Notes: generated from the letters alone by a model not told the origin. A DNA stretch of 64,000 bases from Pseudomonas fluorescens (GCF_001623525.1 NZ_CP015225.1:5468501-5532500), one strand, 5' to 3'. Numbered from the stretch's first letter, positions 7,668 to 16,763 are shown. Program-made: numbers and translations.

Positions 7668-8642
7668 ATGGTAAGCCTCTGGCAAAAATTGCAGGCCAAG
7701 TTGCTGCGCGCCTTCGCCAAGCGAATGAAGGCGAAGTTCACCTATGACCCCGCGCGGTTTCCGTTGCGCGCCGTGGCCGAACAAACCATTGCAACCCCAT
7801 GGGGACCCGCGCGGGCGTTGTTCTACTGGCCCCATTCCCAGACCGCGACGACGCTGCCGGTGTATCTGAATTTCCACGGGGGTGGTTTTGTCGCCGGAAC
7901 GCCCGAGCATGACGATAGCTATTGCCGTCGACTGGCCCACAACCTGAATTGCCTGGTGGTCAACCTGGACTATGCGCTGGCGCCAGAGCAGGTCTTTCCC
8001 GCAGCGCCGCGGCAATGTTTTGCGGTGCTCGAGTGGTTGGCAGGCCAGGCCGAAGCGTTGGGTATCGATCCCCAGCGGATCGCCGTCGGTGGTCATAGCG
8101 CCGGCGGTAATCTGGCCGCGGTGGTGGCGGGCCTGGCGCGGGGGCATCGAACATTGAAAGTGGTGCATCAATTGATCGATTATGCGGCGCTGGACCTGGC
8201 CCAAGACCCGGCGCTGAAGACCTCCACCGTTGCCCGTCCCTTGCTCGGTGTCGGCCTGATGCGCTTCTTCATGCGCTGCTACCTGAGCGATCCGGCACAC
8301 GCGCTCGATCCGTTGGCGTCGCCCTTGCTGTCGCCGGTCGATGCGCTGGTAGGGATGCCGGCCGCCACGGTGATTACGGCCCAGTACGATATCTTGCGCG
8401 GCGAGGGCGAGGCCTACGCCGAGAAATTGCGTCAGGCTGGCGTGCCAGTGCGGTTGCGAATGTTTGAAGGCTGCGACCATATGTTCACTCACCTGGGGCC
8501 GGACGAGTCGGCCGAGCAGGCCTGGCAACTGATGGAAGATTCCCTGCGCGAAGCTTTCCAGGCCGTGGACGTGGCGGGTGCCGGCGTTCGTGCTCGACAC
8601 GACGATGGCAGTCTCCACACAATCTCCACAATCGCTCCATAA
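7668..8642 (+). CDS. Alpha/beta hydrolase, hormone-sensitive-lipase type
   Basis: The 324-aa protein has the oxyanion-hole motif HGGG (in YLNFHGGGFVAG) and the nucleophile elbow GHSAGG, in the order expected for the HSL/esterase family IV. The C-terminal acid and His lie in AQYDILRGEGE and EGCDHMF. It likely hydrolyses short acyl esters in the cytoplasm. The ATG at 7668 is chosen over 7662 because CGGGAG at 7655-7660 then has proper spacing. It sits between creC and creD on the same strand and may be in the Cre regulon, but no Cre tag was found. Confidence 0.85.
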   Translation: MVSLWQKLQAKLLRAFAKRMKAKFTYDPARFPLRAVAEQTIATPWGPARALFYWPHSQTATTLPVYLNFHGGGFVAGTPEHDDSYCRRLAHNLNCLVVNLDYALAPEQVFPAAPRQCFAVLEWLAGQAEALGIDPQRIAVGGHSAGGNLAAVVAGLARGHRTLKVVHQLIDYAALDLAQDPALKTSTVARPLLGVGLMRFFMRCYLSDPAHALDPLASPLLSPVDALVGMPAATVITAQYDILRGEGEAYAEKLRQAGVPVRLRMFEGCDHMFTHLGPDESAEQAWQLMEDSLREAFQAVDVAGAGVRARHDDGSLHTISTIAP

Positions 8643-8696
8643 GCCCAACACACAGCCACCCCAGACTCTCCCTCATTCGAACAGGGAGAGCCCCAC

Positions 8697-10070
8697 ATGA
8701 ACCGCAGTCTCGCCATAAAACTGGGCATGATCGCCCTATTGATTCTCTTGTTGATGATCCCGTTGTTGATGATCAACGGGCTCATTGATGAGCGCCAGGA
8801 ACTGCGTGACGGTGTGCTGCAGGACATCGCCCGCAGCTCCAGCTACAACCAGCAACTGATCGGGCCGATGATCGTGGTGCCGTTTCGCAAGAGCGTGAAG
8901 GTCTGGAATACCAACGAGAAGACCGGCGTGCGTTTCCTGGAAACCGTCGAGCGAGCAGGTGAGTTGTATTTTTTACCGGAGCAGTTTGAACTCGACGGCC
9001 AAATCCGCACCGAAACCCGTGCCCGGGGCATCTACGAAGCGCGTTTATTCCATGCCGATAACCGGATCGATGGCCGCTTCAAGGTGCCTGAGCGCTACGG
9101 TGTCGCTGCCAAGGACTTTGCCGACTACCGCTTCGACGAGCCATACCTGAGCGTCGGCATCAGCGATATTCGCGGCATCGAGAATGCGCTGACGCTGACG
9201 CTGAACCAACAGACCGTCGATTTCCTGCCTGGCTCGCGGCTCGGCTGGCTGGGGCAGGGTGTGCACGTGCCGCTGCCAATGATCAGCGCCCAGGGCGGCC
9301 CTGAGCTGACCTTCGGTTTTGACCTGCGCCTGCAAGGCACCGGCGAGTTCCAGATTCTGCCAGTGGGCAAATCCACCAAGGTGCACCTGTCGGCCGACTG
9401 GCCACATCCCAGCTTCATTGGCAACTACCTGCCCACCAATCGCGAGATCAATGAGCAGGGTTTCAGTGCCGACTGGCAGACGTCGTTTTTCTCCACCAAC
9501 CTTCTGGAAACACTGCAAGCCTGCGAACCAAGCGATAGTTGTGAAGCGTTCCGCAGCCGGGCCTTCGGAGTGAGCTTCATCGACCCGGTGGACCAGTACC
9601 TCAAGAGCGACCGGGCGATCAAATATGCGCTGCTGTTCGTCGCCCTGACCTTCGCCGGCTTCTTCCTTTTCGAAGTGCTCAAGAGCCTGGCGGTGCATCC
9701 GGTCCAGTACGCCTTGGTGGGTGTGGCGCTGGCGTTCTTTTACCTGTTGCTGCTGTCATTGTCGGAGCACATTGGCTTCGCCTTGGCCTACCTGGCGTCG
9801 GCCAGTGCCTGTGTGTTGCTGATCGGCTTCTATGTCTGCCATGTGCTGCGCAGCGTCAGCCATGGCCTGGGGTTTTCGGCGGGGCTGGCGGGCTTGTACG
9901 GTTTGCTCTACGGCCTGTTGAGCGCAGAGGACTACGCGTTGTTGATGGGCTCGCTGTTGCTGTTCGGCCTGTTGGGGGTGTTCATGGTGCTGACCCGCAA
10001 GCTGGACTGGTACGGGGTTGGCGCGAAGCCGGCGGCGGCGATGAGCTTTGATCTGGGAGAGGTGAAATGA
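8697..10070 (+). CDS. creD: Inner-membrane protein CreD
   Basis: This 457-aa CreD-family protein has an N-terminal membrane helix (KLGMIALLILLLMIPLLMING), a large periplasmic domain (residues ~30-305, including SWWL-type aromatic blocks such as WPHPSFIGNYLPTNR), and then about six C-terminal helices (ALLFVALTFAGFFLFEVL onward). CreD is the main CreBC-activated effector and affects envelope integrity and beta-lactam tolerance. A GGGAGAG site lies just ahead of the ATG. The alpha/beta hydrolase separates it from creBC. Confidence 0.95.
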   Translation: MNRSLAIKLGMIALLILLLMIPLLMINGLIDERQELRDGVLQDIARSSSYNQQLIGPMIVVPFRKSVKVWNTNEKTGVRFLETVERAGELYFLPEQFELDGQIRTETRARGIYEARLFHADNRIDGRFKVPERYGVAAKDFADYRFDEPYLSVGISDIRGIENALTLTLNQQTVDFLPGSRLGWLGQGVHVPLPMISAQGGPELTFGFDLRLQGTGEFQILPVGKSTKVHLSADWPHPSFIGNYLPTNREINEQGFSADWQTSFFSTNLLETLQACEPSDSCEAFRSRAFGVSFIDPVDQYLKSDRAIKYALLFVALTFAGFFLFEVLKSLAVHPVQYALVGVALAFFYLLLLSLSEHIGFALAYLASASACVLLIGFYVCHVLRSVSHGLGFSAGLAGLYGLLYGLLSAEDYALLMGSLLLFGLLGVFMVLTRKLDWYGVGAKPAAAMSFDLGEVK

Positions 10071-10162
10071 GCCGGTCGCTGGGGTTGCGGGAGGATCAGC
10101 GGGTGCGCGAAGTGTTGGTAATGCGTATTGCCGGGTTGTTCCCGCTGGATCCGGTGCGCTGC

Positions 10163-10230
10163 CATCGCGAGCAGGCTCGTTCCCACAAGGTGCAACACGA
10201 TTCTATGTGGGAGCGAGCCTGCTCGCGATG
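10163..10230. repeat. REPIN, family B
   Basis: CATCGCGAGCAGGCTCGTTCCCAC and GTGGGAGCGAGCCTGCTCGC face each other across a short AT-rich spacer, in the inverted arrangement typical of a REP doublet. It lies between the converging creD and glutathione transferase genes. Confidence 0.85.
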
Positions 10231-10253
10231 AGGCCGGCACAGCTTGTGCAGCG

Positions 10254-10883
10254 TTAGACCCGGGGCACTGTTTCAAGCATTGATGGCCGCAAACTGACCT
10301 CGGCAAACCACGCCGCCAGTTGCGGATTGGCCTTACGCCATTCCAGGTCGGGATGGCGCAGGTCCAGGTAGCCCAAGGCACACGCCACGCTGATGGAGGC
10401 CACGTCGAAGTGGCAGGCCAGTTCGGCAATCGCCTCGGCTTCGAGCATGCCCAAGGCGCGGCGAATCTTGTCCCGCTGCGCCTCGAGCCATTCGTCCCAG
10501 TGCTTTTCCGCCGGGCGTAGCGCGGTTTCGTAACGGATCATCACCGCCGCATCCATGATCCCGTCGGCCAGGGAGGCCAGGGTCAGGCGCCGCCAGCGGG
10601 CCGCGCCATCGCGGGGGATCAGCGGGTTGCCGACGTGCTGGTGGTCGAGGTAATCGAGAATGACCCGGCTGTCGTGGATGACACTGCCGTTGGCCAGGCG
10701 CAGGGCCGGGATCTTGCTCAACGGGTTGTCATCGATGAGCGCCCGATCCGGCTTGACCGGCGTGAGCTGGCTGAGCTGCAATGCCACGCGATCCTGCTGA
10801 CCGGTTTCGTGCAGCAGCACCAGGACCTTGCGAACGAAAGGCGAAGCGGGGTTGTGGAACAGCGTCATGCTGGGGGTGGACAT
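10254..10883 (-). CDS. Glutathione S-transferase family protein
   Basis: The 209-aa protein has an N-terminal thioredoxin-like domain (MTLFHNPASPFVRKVLVLLHE, with SPF in place of a catalytic Cys; cis-Pro block NPLSKIPALRL; glutathione-binding VIHDSRVILDYLD) and an all-helical C-terminal domain. It is a cytosolic GST of the kind common in Pseudomonas; substrate unknown. The start at 10883 has a GAGGAGA ribosome site. It reads toward creD and away from the PepSY operon. Confidence 0.9.
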   Translation of the reverse strand: MSTPSMTLFHNPASPFVRKVLVLLHETGQQDRVALQLSQLTPVKPDRALIDDNPLSKIPALRLANGSVIHDSRVILDYLDHQHVGNPLIPRDGAARWRRLTLASLADGIMDAAVMIRYETALRPAEKHWDEWLEAQRDKIRRALGMLEAEAIAELACHFDVASISVACALGYLDLRHPDLEWRKANPQLAAWFAEVSLRPSMLETVPRV

Positions 10884-10963
10884 GCAAAGTCTCCTCGATT
10901 GGCGGGCAGGACTTAGCCTAGACAGTTCCGGTGCGGCTGGCGAGTGGCCGCGTCCGGCTGAGC

Positions 10964-11143
10964 TTATCCGCGCTTGAGCAATCCCCAGGTCCCCAGCACC
11001 GTCGGAACCCCCAGGCCCACCCAGGCCACTGCATCCCACATCCCATCGCCCAGCAGCGCCGAAAACAACCCTGCTGCGCTCAGTACGCCAATCACCACGG
11101 GAATACCAAACACCTTCCAGAAACTCGACTGCCGAGGCCTCAC
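10964..11143 (-). CDS. 59-aa two-helix membrane protein coupled to the PepSY gene
   Basis: The reading frame starts at a GTG that overlaps the stop codon of the upstream PepSY gene in a GTGA arrangement and ends at TAA (10964-10966). The product is 59 aa, starts VRPRQSSFWKVFGIPVV and contains two hydrophobic helices (roughly residues 12-32 and 37-55), ending LLKRG. Translational coupling and the two clean helices support a real gene, probably an accessory subunit of the PepSY membrane protein in siderophore-iron handling. No family name is assigned. Confidence 0.75.
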   Translation of the reverse strand: MRPRQSSFWKVFGIPVVIGVLSAAGLFSALLGDGMWDAVAWVGLGVPTVLGTWGLLKRG

Positions 11144-12270
11144 GAGACGACCTCCGTGCCGACGGCTGCGCGCTTGGCCGCTTTACGCCGCACCAGCCAC
11201 AGGTAGACGCCGCTGCCGAGGACGATGATGGTGAGCACGTCGAGGGTGGCCCAGAAGATCTGCATCGGCCGGCCACCGTAGTCGCCGAAGTGCAGTGGCA
11301 GGGACAGGCTCATGACATCCATGTACCACGGCCGCTCGGCCACGGCGGTGACTTCCAGGGTGCTGGCGTCGATCAATACCGGCGTCAGCAAATGCGAGGT
11401 CAGGTGGGTGCCGCCTTTCATGAACACGCCGTAGTGGTGTTGGCTGGAAAACAATGTGCCGGGGAAGGCAATGAAGCTCGGTTCCATGCCCGGCGCGACT
11501 TCCTTGGCGATGTCGAGCAAGCGGGTAGCCGGAGCCAATTGCGTCAGTGGCGGGGCGTTGCGATAGGGTTCGACCATGGCGCTGAGGCTGTCGTTGCGCC
11601 AGGCGGCGATGATCAGGTCGGCGCACGCGGCAATCACGCCGGTGACGCCCACGGTGAGCGCCCAGACCAGCGTGACCACGCCGATCAGGTTGTGCAGGTC
11701 GAGCCAGCGCAGGCGTGTGGATTTGTCCTGGCGCACCGTGGCGAACTTCAACCGGCGCATGAACGGCAGGTACAGGACTACCCCGGAAACGATGGCGATC
11801 ACGAACAGCAACCCCATGAACGCCAGCAGCAATTTGCCCGGCAGGCCGGCGAACATGTCCACGTGCAGGCGCAACATGACCATCATGAAACCGCCGTTGG
11901 CCGAAGGCATTTCCAGGGCCTCGCCGGTGCGCGCATCGAGCATGAAGGTATGGGAGGAGTTGGGCTCGGTGTCCGGTGTCGGCGCCATGATGGTGAAGAT
12001 GCCGTTGGGCTCGTCTTCGTCCCAGCCAAAATACTGGACCACTTCACCCGGACGATGGGCCTTGGCCTTTTCCACCAATTGCTGGAGGTCCAGGTGTGGC
12101 GTGTCGGCAGGCATCTCCCGGAACTCAGGCGCGTCGCCCAGCAGATGTTCGATTTCATGGTGGAAAATCAACGGCAGCCCGGTGATTGCCAGCATCAGCA
12201 GGAACACCGTACAGATCAGGCTGGTCCAGGTGTGGACAAAGGACCAGCGGCGGATGGTTTTGCTTTTCAT
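11140..12270 (-). CDS. PepSY-associated transmembrane protein (siderophore-iron reductase-like)
   Basis: The 376-aa protein shows the PepSY_TM layout: a first helix (WTSLICTVFLLMLAITGLPLIFHHEIEH), a periplasmic PepSY domain (SHTFMLDARTGEALE), helices near residues 145-170 and 195-220, and a last helix (IFWATLDVLTIIVLGSGVYLWLVRRK). Conserved His residues in the helices (HTW, HHE, RLHVD, DLHN) may bind heme. Relatives beside TonB receptors reduce ferric siderophores at the inner membrane. The start MKSKTIRRW at 12270 is preferred over 12309. It follows the TonB receptor on the same strand, with a REPIN between. Confidence 0.88.
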   Translation of the reverse strand: MKSKTIRRWSFVHTWTSLICTVFLLMLAITGLPLIFHHEIEHLLGDAPEFREMPADTPHLDLQQLVEKAKAHRPGEVVQYFGWDEDEPNGIFTIMAPTPDTEPNSSHTFMLDARTGEALEMPSANGGFMMVMLRLHVDMFAGLPGKLLLAFMGLLFVIAIVSGVVLYLPFMRRLKFATVRQDKSTRLRWLDLHNLIGVVTLVWALTVGVTGVIAACADLIIAAWRNDSLSAMVEPYRNAPPLTQLAPATRLLDIAKEVAPGMEPSFIAFPGTLFSSQHHYGVFMKGGTHLTSHLLTPVLIDASTLEVTAVAERPWYMDVMSLSLPLHFGDYGGRPMQIFWATLDVLTIIVLGSGVYLWLVRRKAAKRAAVGTEVVS

Positions 12271-12336
12271 GATGGTTCCAAATGCAAAAAGGCCGTTTGC
12301 GGCGAGCACACTATTGACTCAAGGCGCCAATCCATT

Positions 12337-12426
12337 GTGGCGAGGGAGCTTGCTCCCGCTGGGCTGCGCAGCAGCCCCTCTTGGATGAGCGCTGCGCACT
12401 CAAGCGGGAGCAAGCTCCCTCGCCAC
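12337..12426. repeat. REPIN, family A
   Basis: GTGGCGAGGGAGCTTGCTCC and its inverse flank a spacer with GGGCTGCGCAGCAGCCC. The spacer and arms closely match the element at 40214-40304. It separates the TonB receptor from the PepSY gene. Confidence 0.9.
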
Positions 12427-12499
12427 GGATTCATTCACTTCGACGAGCAACATTGCACTCAGCGGCGTGCCCTCAAAAGATTTTGCAAATGCTAACCGT

Positions 12500-14926
12500 T
12501 TACCATTTGTAATTCACGCTGGCGACGACGTTGCGTTGGTCGCCGTAGTAGCAGTAGGAACCGTCACAAGTGGACAGGTAGTCCTTGTTGAAGACGTTTT
12601 TTGCGTCCACCGCCACCGATACCCCTTTGAGCGAGTTGTTCAGGCGCCCCAGGTCGTAATGGGCCGACGCGTCATACACGGTATAGGAGCCGACGTGGCC
12701 CCAATCGGTGTTGGTGGTGTTGCCATAGGTGTCGCCGACATAACGCACACCCGCGCCGACACCGAAACCGTCCAGCGGGCCGTTGTGCCAGGTGTAATCG
12801 GCCCAGGCTGTGGCCTGGTGACGCGGCACCTGGGTCATGCGCTTGCCTTCTTCAGCCACGGTGCCTTTGGTGATTTCGCTGTCGTTGTAGGTGTATGAGC
12901 CGATCAGCTTGAGGCTGTCGGTCACGTCACCGGACGCCTCCAGTTCCAGGCCGCGTACTCGTACTTCACCCACTTGGCGGGTGATGTTGTTTTCAGTGAC
13001 GGAGTTGTTCTGCTGGGTCAGGTCGAACACCGCCGCCGTCAGCAAGGTTTTGGTGCCGGGCGGCTGGTACTTGATGCCCACCTCGTACTGTTCGCCTTCG
13101 GTCGGCTTGAACGCGTCGGTGCTGTTGACGGTTGAACCCGCCGCCGCCTGGAACGACTGGGCAAAGGAAATGTACGGCGTCACCCCATTATCGAAGACGT
13201 AACTCAGCGCCGCGTTGCCGCTGAATTTCTTGTCGCGCTGGGTGTTGGTCGCACCGGCCTGGTTGTGGAACTCGGTGCCGGTGTGGATCCAGTCCTCACG
13301 ACCACCGAGGGTCAGGCGCCAGTTGTCCAGGGCGATCTGGTCCTGGACGTAGAGACCGGTTTGCTGGGTCTTCTGGTTGTAGTCGTACATGGTGAAATAC
13401 TGAACGTTGGAAAAGTCCTGTCCGTAGATCGGGTTATGGATATTGCTGTCGGGAACACCAGTGGAACCCCACAGCCAACGCGAATTGCTGTTGGAGCGCT
13501 GGTGATCCAGGCCTAGCAGCAAGGTGTGGCTCAGGCTTGCCGTTTGGAAGTCGGCCTGGAAGTTGTTGTCGACGGCGAACTGGCTGATGTCTTCGTCAAC
13601 AATCCCGGCGCTGCGCTTGACTGTACCGTCGGGGCTTACTGCTTGATCAGGAGGAAATGTTCCCGCGGTGATGCCTTGGGACTCCAGATCACTCTTGGTA
13701 TAACGCAAATTCTGGCGGAACTGCCAGGTGTCGTTCAGGCGATGTTCGAAGTTGTAGCCCAGCGCGTAGTAGGTACGGTCGTAGAATTCCCAATCCGGAT
13801 CGCCGAGGTTCTTGTGGTGGGAAATCTTGCCCGCCGGCGAAGACAGCTTGGTGCCTTGCAGCGGCAAGAACTGCCCGGTGATGCCGGTGTCGTCGCGGGT
13901 GTACTGGGACAGGAAGGTCAGGCGGGTGTCGTCGTTGATGTTCCAGGTCAGGCTCGGCGCGAGGTTGTAGCGCTTGTCCGGGATGTGATCGACCTGGGAA
14001 TTGCTGTCACGTACGGTGCCGCTGAGCCGGTAGAGGAACTGGCCTTCGTCATCGACCTTGCCGGTGCTGTCGAAATTGATCTGCTTGTGTTCGTAGCTGC
14101 CGGCCTGCAATTCGACTTCATGGCTGCTCTCGGCTTGCGGGCGACGGCTGACCATGTCCAGCATGCCGCCAGGTGGCGTCTGGCCGTAGACCGAAGACGC
14201 CGGGCCGCGCAGCACGGCGATGCGCTCCAGGTTCCAGGGCTCGATTTTCGGCGTGATGTAGTTGCCCTTGGGCAGCGGCAGGCCATCGAGGAATTGGGTC
14301 GGGATGAAGCCACGGACCAACAGCCAGTCGTTGCGCGAATCCGAGCCGTAGCCGCTGCTCTGCACACCGGCGGTGTAGCGCAGGGCGTCATTGAGGTTGA
14401 GGACCGAACGGTCTTCCATCTGCTGGCGCGTAACCACGGAGACTGAGCGCGGCAGTTCGACAATCGGCGTATCCGTCTTGGTGCCGGCGGCAGTGCGGGT
14501 GGCGACGTAGCCCTCGGTCGGGCCCCACGCGGTTTCGCTGAGACCGGCACCGATCACACTGGTTTCCGGCAGGGCCATGACACCTTCGGGCGCCGCCACC
14601 AGGCTGTAGGTGCCGGCGCTGCTTTGTTCCAGTTGCAGGCCGGTGCCGCGCAGGGCCTCACGCAAGGCATCCGTGGCGTCGAATTGGCCCTGGACCGGCG
14701 CCGAGGTTTTACCCGAGGCCAGGGACGGATTCAGGCTCAGGGCGAGACCGGCCTGGCTGGCGATCTGGTTCAAGGTGCTGGCCAGTGGCGCGGCAGGCAG
14801 GTTGTAGGTGCGCACGCTCGAGGCCTGTTCGGCGGCCAGTAGCGGGCCGCTGGCGAAGGGAGTGGCGAAGGCAATGGCGATTGCCAACAGGCTGGGGCGC
14901 AACAGGGTGTCTAGCGGGCGGGACAT
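12500..14926 (-). CDS. fiuA: TonB-dependent ferric-hydroxamate siderophore receptor with STN signalling domain
   Basis: The 808-aa outer-membrane receptor has a signal peptide ending near ASGPLLA and an STN domain (about residues 35-110; VRTYNLPAAPLASTLNQIA) that contacts the FecR-type regulator. A plug domain (PIVELPRSVSVVTRQQMEDR; LRGPASSVYGQTPPGGMLD) precedes a 22-strand barrel ending in a terminal aromatic (NYKW). Length, STN domain and the adjacent FecI/FecR pair match the P. aeruginosa ferrichrome receptor FiuA, whose locus also lies just after creD; the ligand is inferred from this. A GGAGCC site precedes the ATG. Confidence 0.88.
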   Translation of the reverse strand: MSRPLDTLLRPSLLAIAIAFATPFASGPLLAAEQASSVRTYNLPAAPLASTLNQIASQAGLALSLNPSLASGKTSAPVQGQFDATDALREALRGTGLQLEQSSAGTYSLVAAPEGVMALPETSVIGAGLSETAWGPTEGYVATRTAAGTKTDTPIVELPRSVSVVTRQQMEDRSVLNLNDALRYTAGVQSSGYGSDSRNDWLLVRGFIPTQFLDGLPLPKGNYITPKIEPWNLERIAVLRGPASSVYGQTPPGGMLDMVSRRPQAESSHEVELQAGSYEHKQINFDSTGKVDDEGQFLYRLSGTVRDSNSQVDHIPDKRYNLAPSLTWNINDDTRLTFLSQYTRDDTGITGQFLPLQGTKLSSPAGKISHHKNLGDPDWEFYDRTYYALGYNFEHRLNDTWQFRQNLRYTKSDLESQGITAGTFPPDQAVSPDGTVKRSAGIVDEDISQFAVDNNFQADFQTASLSHTLLLGLDHQRSNSNSRWLWGSTGVPDSNIHNPIYGQDFSNVQYFTMYDYNQKTQQTGLYVQDQIALDNWRLTLGGREDWIHTGTEFHNQAGATNTQRDKKFSGNAALSYVFDNGVTPYISFAQSFQAAAGSTVNSTDAFKPTEGEQYEVGIKYQPPGTKTLLTAAVFDLTQQNNSVTENNITRQVGEVRVRGLELEASGDVTDSLKLIGSYTYNDSEITKGTVAEEGKRMTQVPRHQATAWADYTWHNGPLDGFGVGAGVRYVGDTYGNTTNTDWGHVGSYTVYDASAHYDLGRLNNSLKGVSVAVDAKNVFNKDYLSTCDGSYCYYGDQRNVVASVNYKW

Positions 14927-14942
14927 ACGGCGGCTCCTGAAT

Positions 14943-14961
14943 GGAAATATTTCTCAATTGC
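14943..14961 (-). promoter_or_regulatory. Candidate Fur box upstream of the receptor gene
   Basis: On the minus strand GCAATTGAGAAATATTTCC matches the 19-bp Fur consensus at 12 positions, 17 bp before the start codon. Iron repression of such receptors is well established; this particular site is an inference. Confidence 0.4.
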
Positions 14962-15048
14962 CTGGGTGCCGGATGAAAATTGAAAAGTGATAGGGCTGGA
15001 TGAAAATAATTTAGATTCGTTTTGCGGGTAGTGGCTTTGTATCAGTGA

Positions 15049-15082
15049 TGGCCTCATCGCGAGCTTGCTCGCGATGAGGCCA
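15049..15082. repeat. Single REP hairpin, family B
   Basis: TGGCCTCATCGCGAG and its inverse pair around a CTT loop, giving a 15-bp stem. It sits just after the stop codon of the FecR-type gene and may also protect or end that transcript. Confidence 0.8.
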
Positions 15083-15103
15083 TTCTCTTCACCACAAAGC
15101 CAT

Positions 15104-16078
15104 TCAGGGCTTGGCTTTAGCCCGGGGGCCCACCACCACCCACCACCGCGTGTGATGCTCGACCTGCACCGGCAAGGTCGGCAGCAGGGCGGTCAAGGCC
15201 AGGTCGGTGTCGTGCAGCGGGAAACTGCCGGTGATGCGCAAATCCGCCACTTGCGGCTCCACACCCAGGTAGCCGCGACGATAGCGCCCCAGCTCATGGA
15301 CCAAATCTTCAAGACGGGCGTTATCCACCACCAGCATGCCGCGGGTCCAGGCATCGGCGCCGGGGTTCAAGGCGAGGGTCGGCCCGAGGCCGTCGCGGCG
15401 CATCAGCACTTGTTGGCCTTCGCGCAGGATCTGTTCCTGGTCCGTGGCCTGGGGATGCGCCGCCACAGCGGATTTCAACACGCTCAGGCGCGTGCCTTCG
15501 TCTTCACGCTTGACCAGGAACCGTGTGCCCAAGGCGCGCAGGCGGCCTTCACGGGTCTCGACGATGAACGGGCGCGGGTCGTCGTGGCCGGTTTCCACCA
15601 GGATCTCGCCTTCCTGCAGAACGATACGGCGCTGCTTGTCATCGAAACGCACGTCCAGGGCACTGTGGGTGTTGAGGTTGATCAGCGTGCCGTCGTCCAG
15701 GCGCAGGGTGCGCTGTTCGCCTGTCGCGGTGCGCTGATCGGCCAGCCAGTAATCCAGCGGCAGGTAACGATCGCCGGCAAACAGCGCCAGGCCGATGGCC
15801 GCGATAACGCTGGCCAGGCCGCTGCCGACCTTGCGTATCCGGCGACGAATGCTCACCCGCGATTGCAGCAACGCGGCGCGCGCCGGCCCGTTGGCCACAC
15901 TGAAGCGTTGGTCAAGCATGCCCAGCTGTCGCCAGGCCCGGGCGTGTTCTTCGTCGGCGGCATGCCATTGGGCGAAGGCTTCACGTTCCTGGGCGCTGCT
16001 CGAGTCCAGGGACAGCTGCCAGGCAATGGCGGCATCCAGCACGCTGGCCGAGACCGGTTTGGCATGGGCCTGACTCAT
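15104..16078 (-). CDS. fiuR: FecR-type transmembrane anti-sigma regulator
   Basis: The 324-aa protein has an N-terminal cytoplasmic DUF4880/anti-sigma segment (VLDAAIAWQLSLDS; FAQWHAADEEHARAW), a central membrane helix (VGSGLASVIAAIGLALFAGDRYL, about residues 84-106) and a periplasmic FecR domain (GEQRTLRLDDGTLINLNTHSALDV). A C-terminal STN-like region contacts the receptor. Its start overlaps the stop of the sigma factor gene in ATGA. It carries the ligand signal from the receptor to the sigma factor. Confidence 0.92.
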   Translation of the reverse strand: MSQAHAKPVSASVLDAAIAWQLSLDSSSAQEREAFAQWHAADEEHARAWRQLGMLDQRFSVANGPARAALLQSRVSIRRRIRKVGSGLASVIAAIGLALFAGDRYLPLDYWLADQRTATGEQRTLRLDDGTLINLNTHSALDVRFDDKQRRIVLQEGEILVETGHDDPRPFIVETREGRLRALGTRFLVKREDEGTRLSVLKSAVAAHPQATDQEQILREGQQVLMRRDGLGPTLALNPGADAWTRGMLVVDNARLEDLVHELGRYRRGYLGVEPQVADLRITGSFPLHDTDLALTALLPTLPVQVEHHTRWWVVVGPRAKAKP

Positions 16079-16593
16079 GTCGGCTCACCATAAAGTGCGA
16101 TGTAGCACTGGCGGATGCCTTGGGCGAGATACTGCCGTACGCGCGGCACCGAAACCCCCAGGCGCTCGGCGATTTCGGCGTGGCCGAGGCCGTCGAGGCG
16201 GTTATAGAGGAAGGCTGCGCGGGCCTTGCTCGACAGTTTGCCAAGCAGGCGATCGATGGCCTTGAGGTCTTCGAGGATGATTTGCTGTTCTTCCACCGAG
16301 GGCTGCTCGGCCTCGGGAATCAGCATCAGTTCGGTGAGGTAGGCCTGCTCCAATGCCGCTCGACGGAAATAATCGAACAACAGGCCCTTGGCGATGGCCA
16401 CCAGAAACGCCCGCGGTTCGCGGGGCGCCTTCAGCTCTTCGCGACCCAGCAAGCGCACAAAGGTGTCCTGGCTCAGGTCCTCGGCCCGTTGCGAACACGC
16501 CACGTTGCGTCGCAGCCAGGCCAATAGCCAACCACGATGGTCACGGTATAACGCACCAACCAGATCACTGTGGGGGCTAGGGACTGACGACAC
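16075..16593 (-). CDS. fiuI: FecI-family ECF sigma factor
   Basis: The 172-aa sigma factor has region 2 (AEDLSQDTFVRLLGREE) and region 4 (ALEQAYLTELMLIP through GHAEIAERLGVSVPRVRQYLAQG, the helix-turn-helix). It directs transcription of the downstream receptor when the siderophore is sensed. The start is a GTG at 16593, giving MSSVPSPHSDLVGALYRDH, the usual N-terminus for Pseudomonas FecI proteins; no in-frame ATG fits better. The gene order sigma factor, FecR, receptor is that of an iron-starvation cell-surface signalling system. Confidence 0.92.
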   Translation of the reverse strand: MSSVPSPHSDLVGALYRDHRGWLLAWLRRNVACSQRAEDLSQDTFVRLLGREELKAPREPRAFLVAIAKGLLFDYFRRAALEQAYLTELMLIPEAEQPSVEEQQIILEDLKAIDRLLGKLSSKARAAFLYNRLDGLGHAEIAERLGVSVPRVRQYLAQGIRQCYIALYGEPT

Positions 16594-16613
16594 GGAGCAT
16601 CACCGATGTTTTA

Positions 16614-16632
16614 AGTAACGAGAATTGTTCGC
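16614..16632 (-). promoter_or_regulatory. Candidate Fur box upstream of the sigma factor
   Basis: The minus-strand 19-mer GCGAACAATTCTCGTTACT matches the Fur consensus at 12 positions, including the central ATTCTC. It lies about 20 bp ahead of the GTG start, where Fur would block transcription of the signalling operon. Confidence 0.5.
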
Positions 16633-16713
16633 GATTGTGTCAGAGGCGGGGGCGGGAAAGCAATTGGCGCTGGTCGGGCGGCGCGGGATAAGGAAATTGA
16701 GGCCGGGTTCTGC

Positions 16714-16736
16714 GTGGGAGCGAGCTTGCTCCCACA
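16714..16736. repeat. Single REP, family B-like
   Basis: GTGGGAGCGAGCTTGCTCCCAC forms one hairpin and lacks the partner arm of a REPIN doublet. It lies between the sigma factor and the exonuclease gene. Confidence 0.75.
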
Positions 16737-16763
16737 GGGTAGTGTGTTCATCTTCAAGGTGAG

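Noticed and set aside
8643..8696. CreB (Cre-tag) site before creD
   Set aside because: I looked for TTCAC-N6-TTCAC upstream of creD, the hydrolase and creB and saw none, so no site is listed.
10067..10230. 54-aa frame whose ATG overlaps the creD stop codon
   Set aside because: It runs through both arms of a REPIN and ends in its palindrome; no ribosome site or hydrophobic or domain pattern supports it.
15049..15082. Strong hairpin read as a dedicated terminator of the FecR gene
   Set aside because: The sequence is a family B REP and lacks a T-run, so it is listed as a repeat even if it may also stabilise the transcript.
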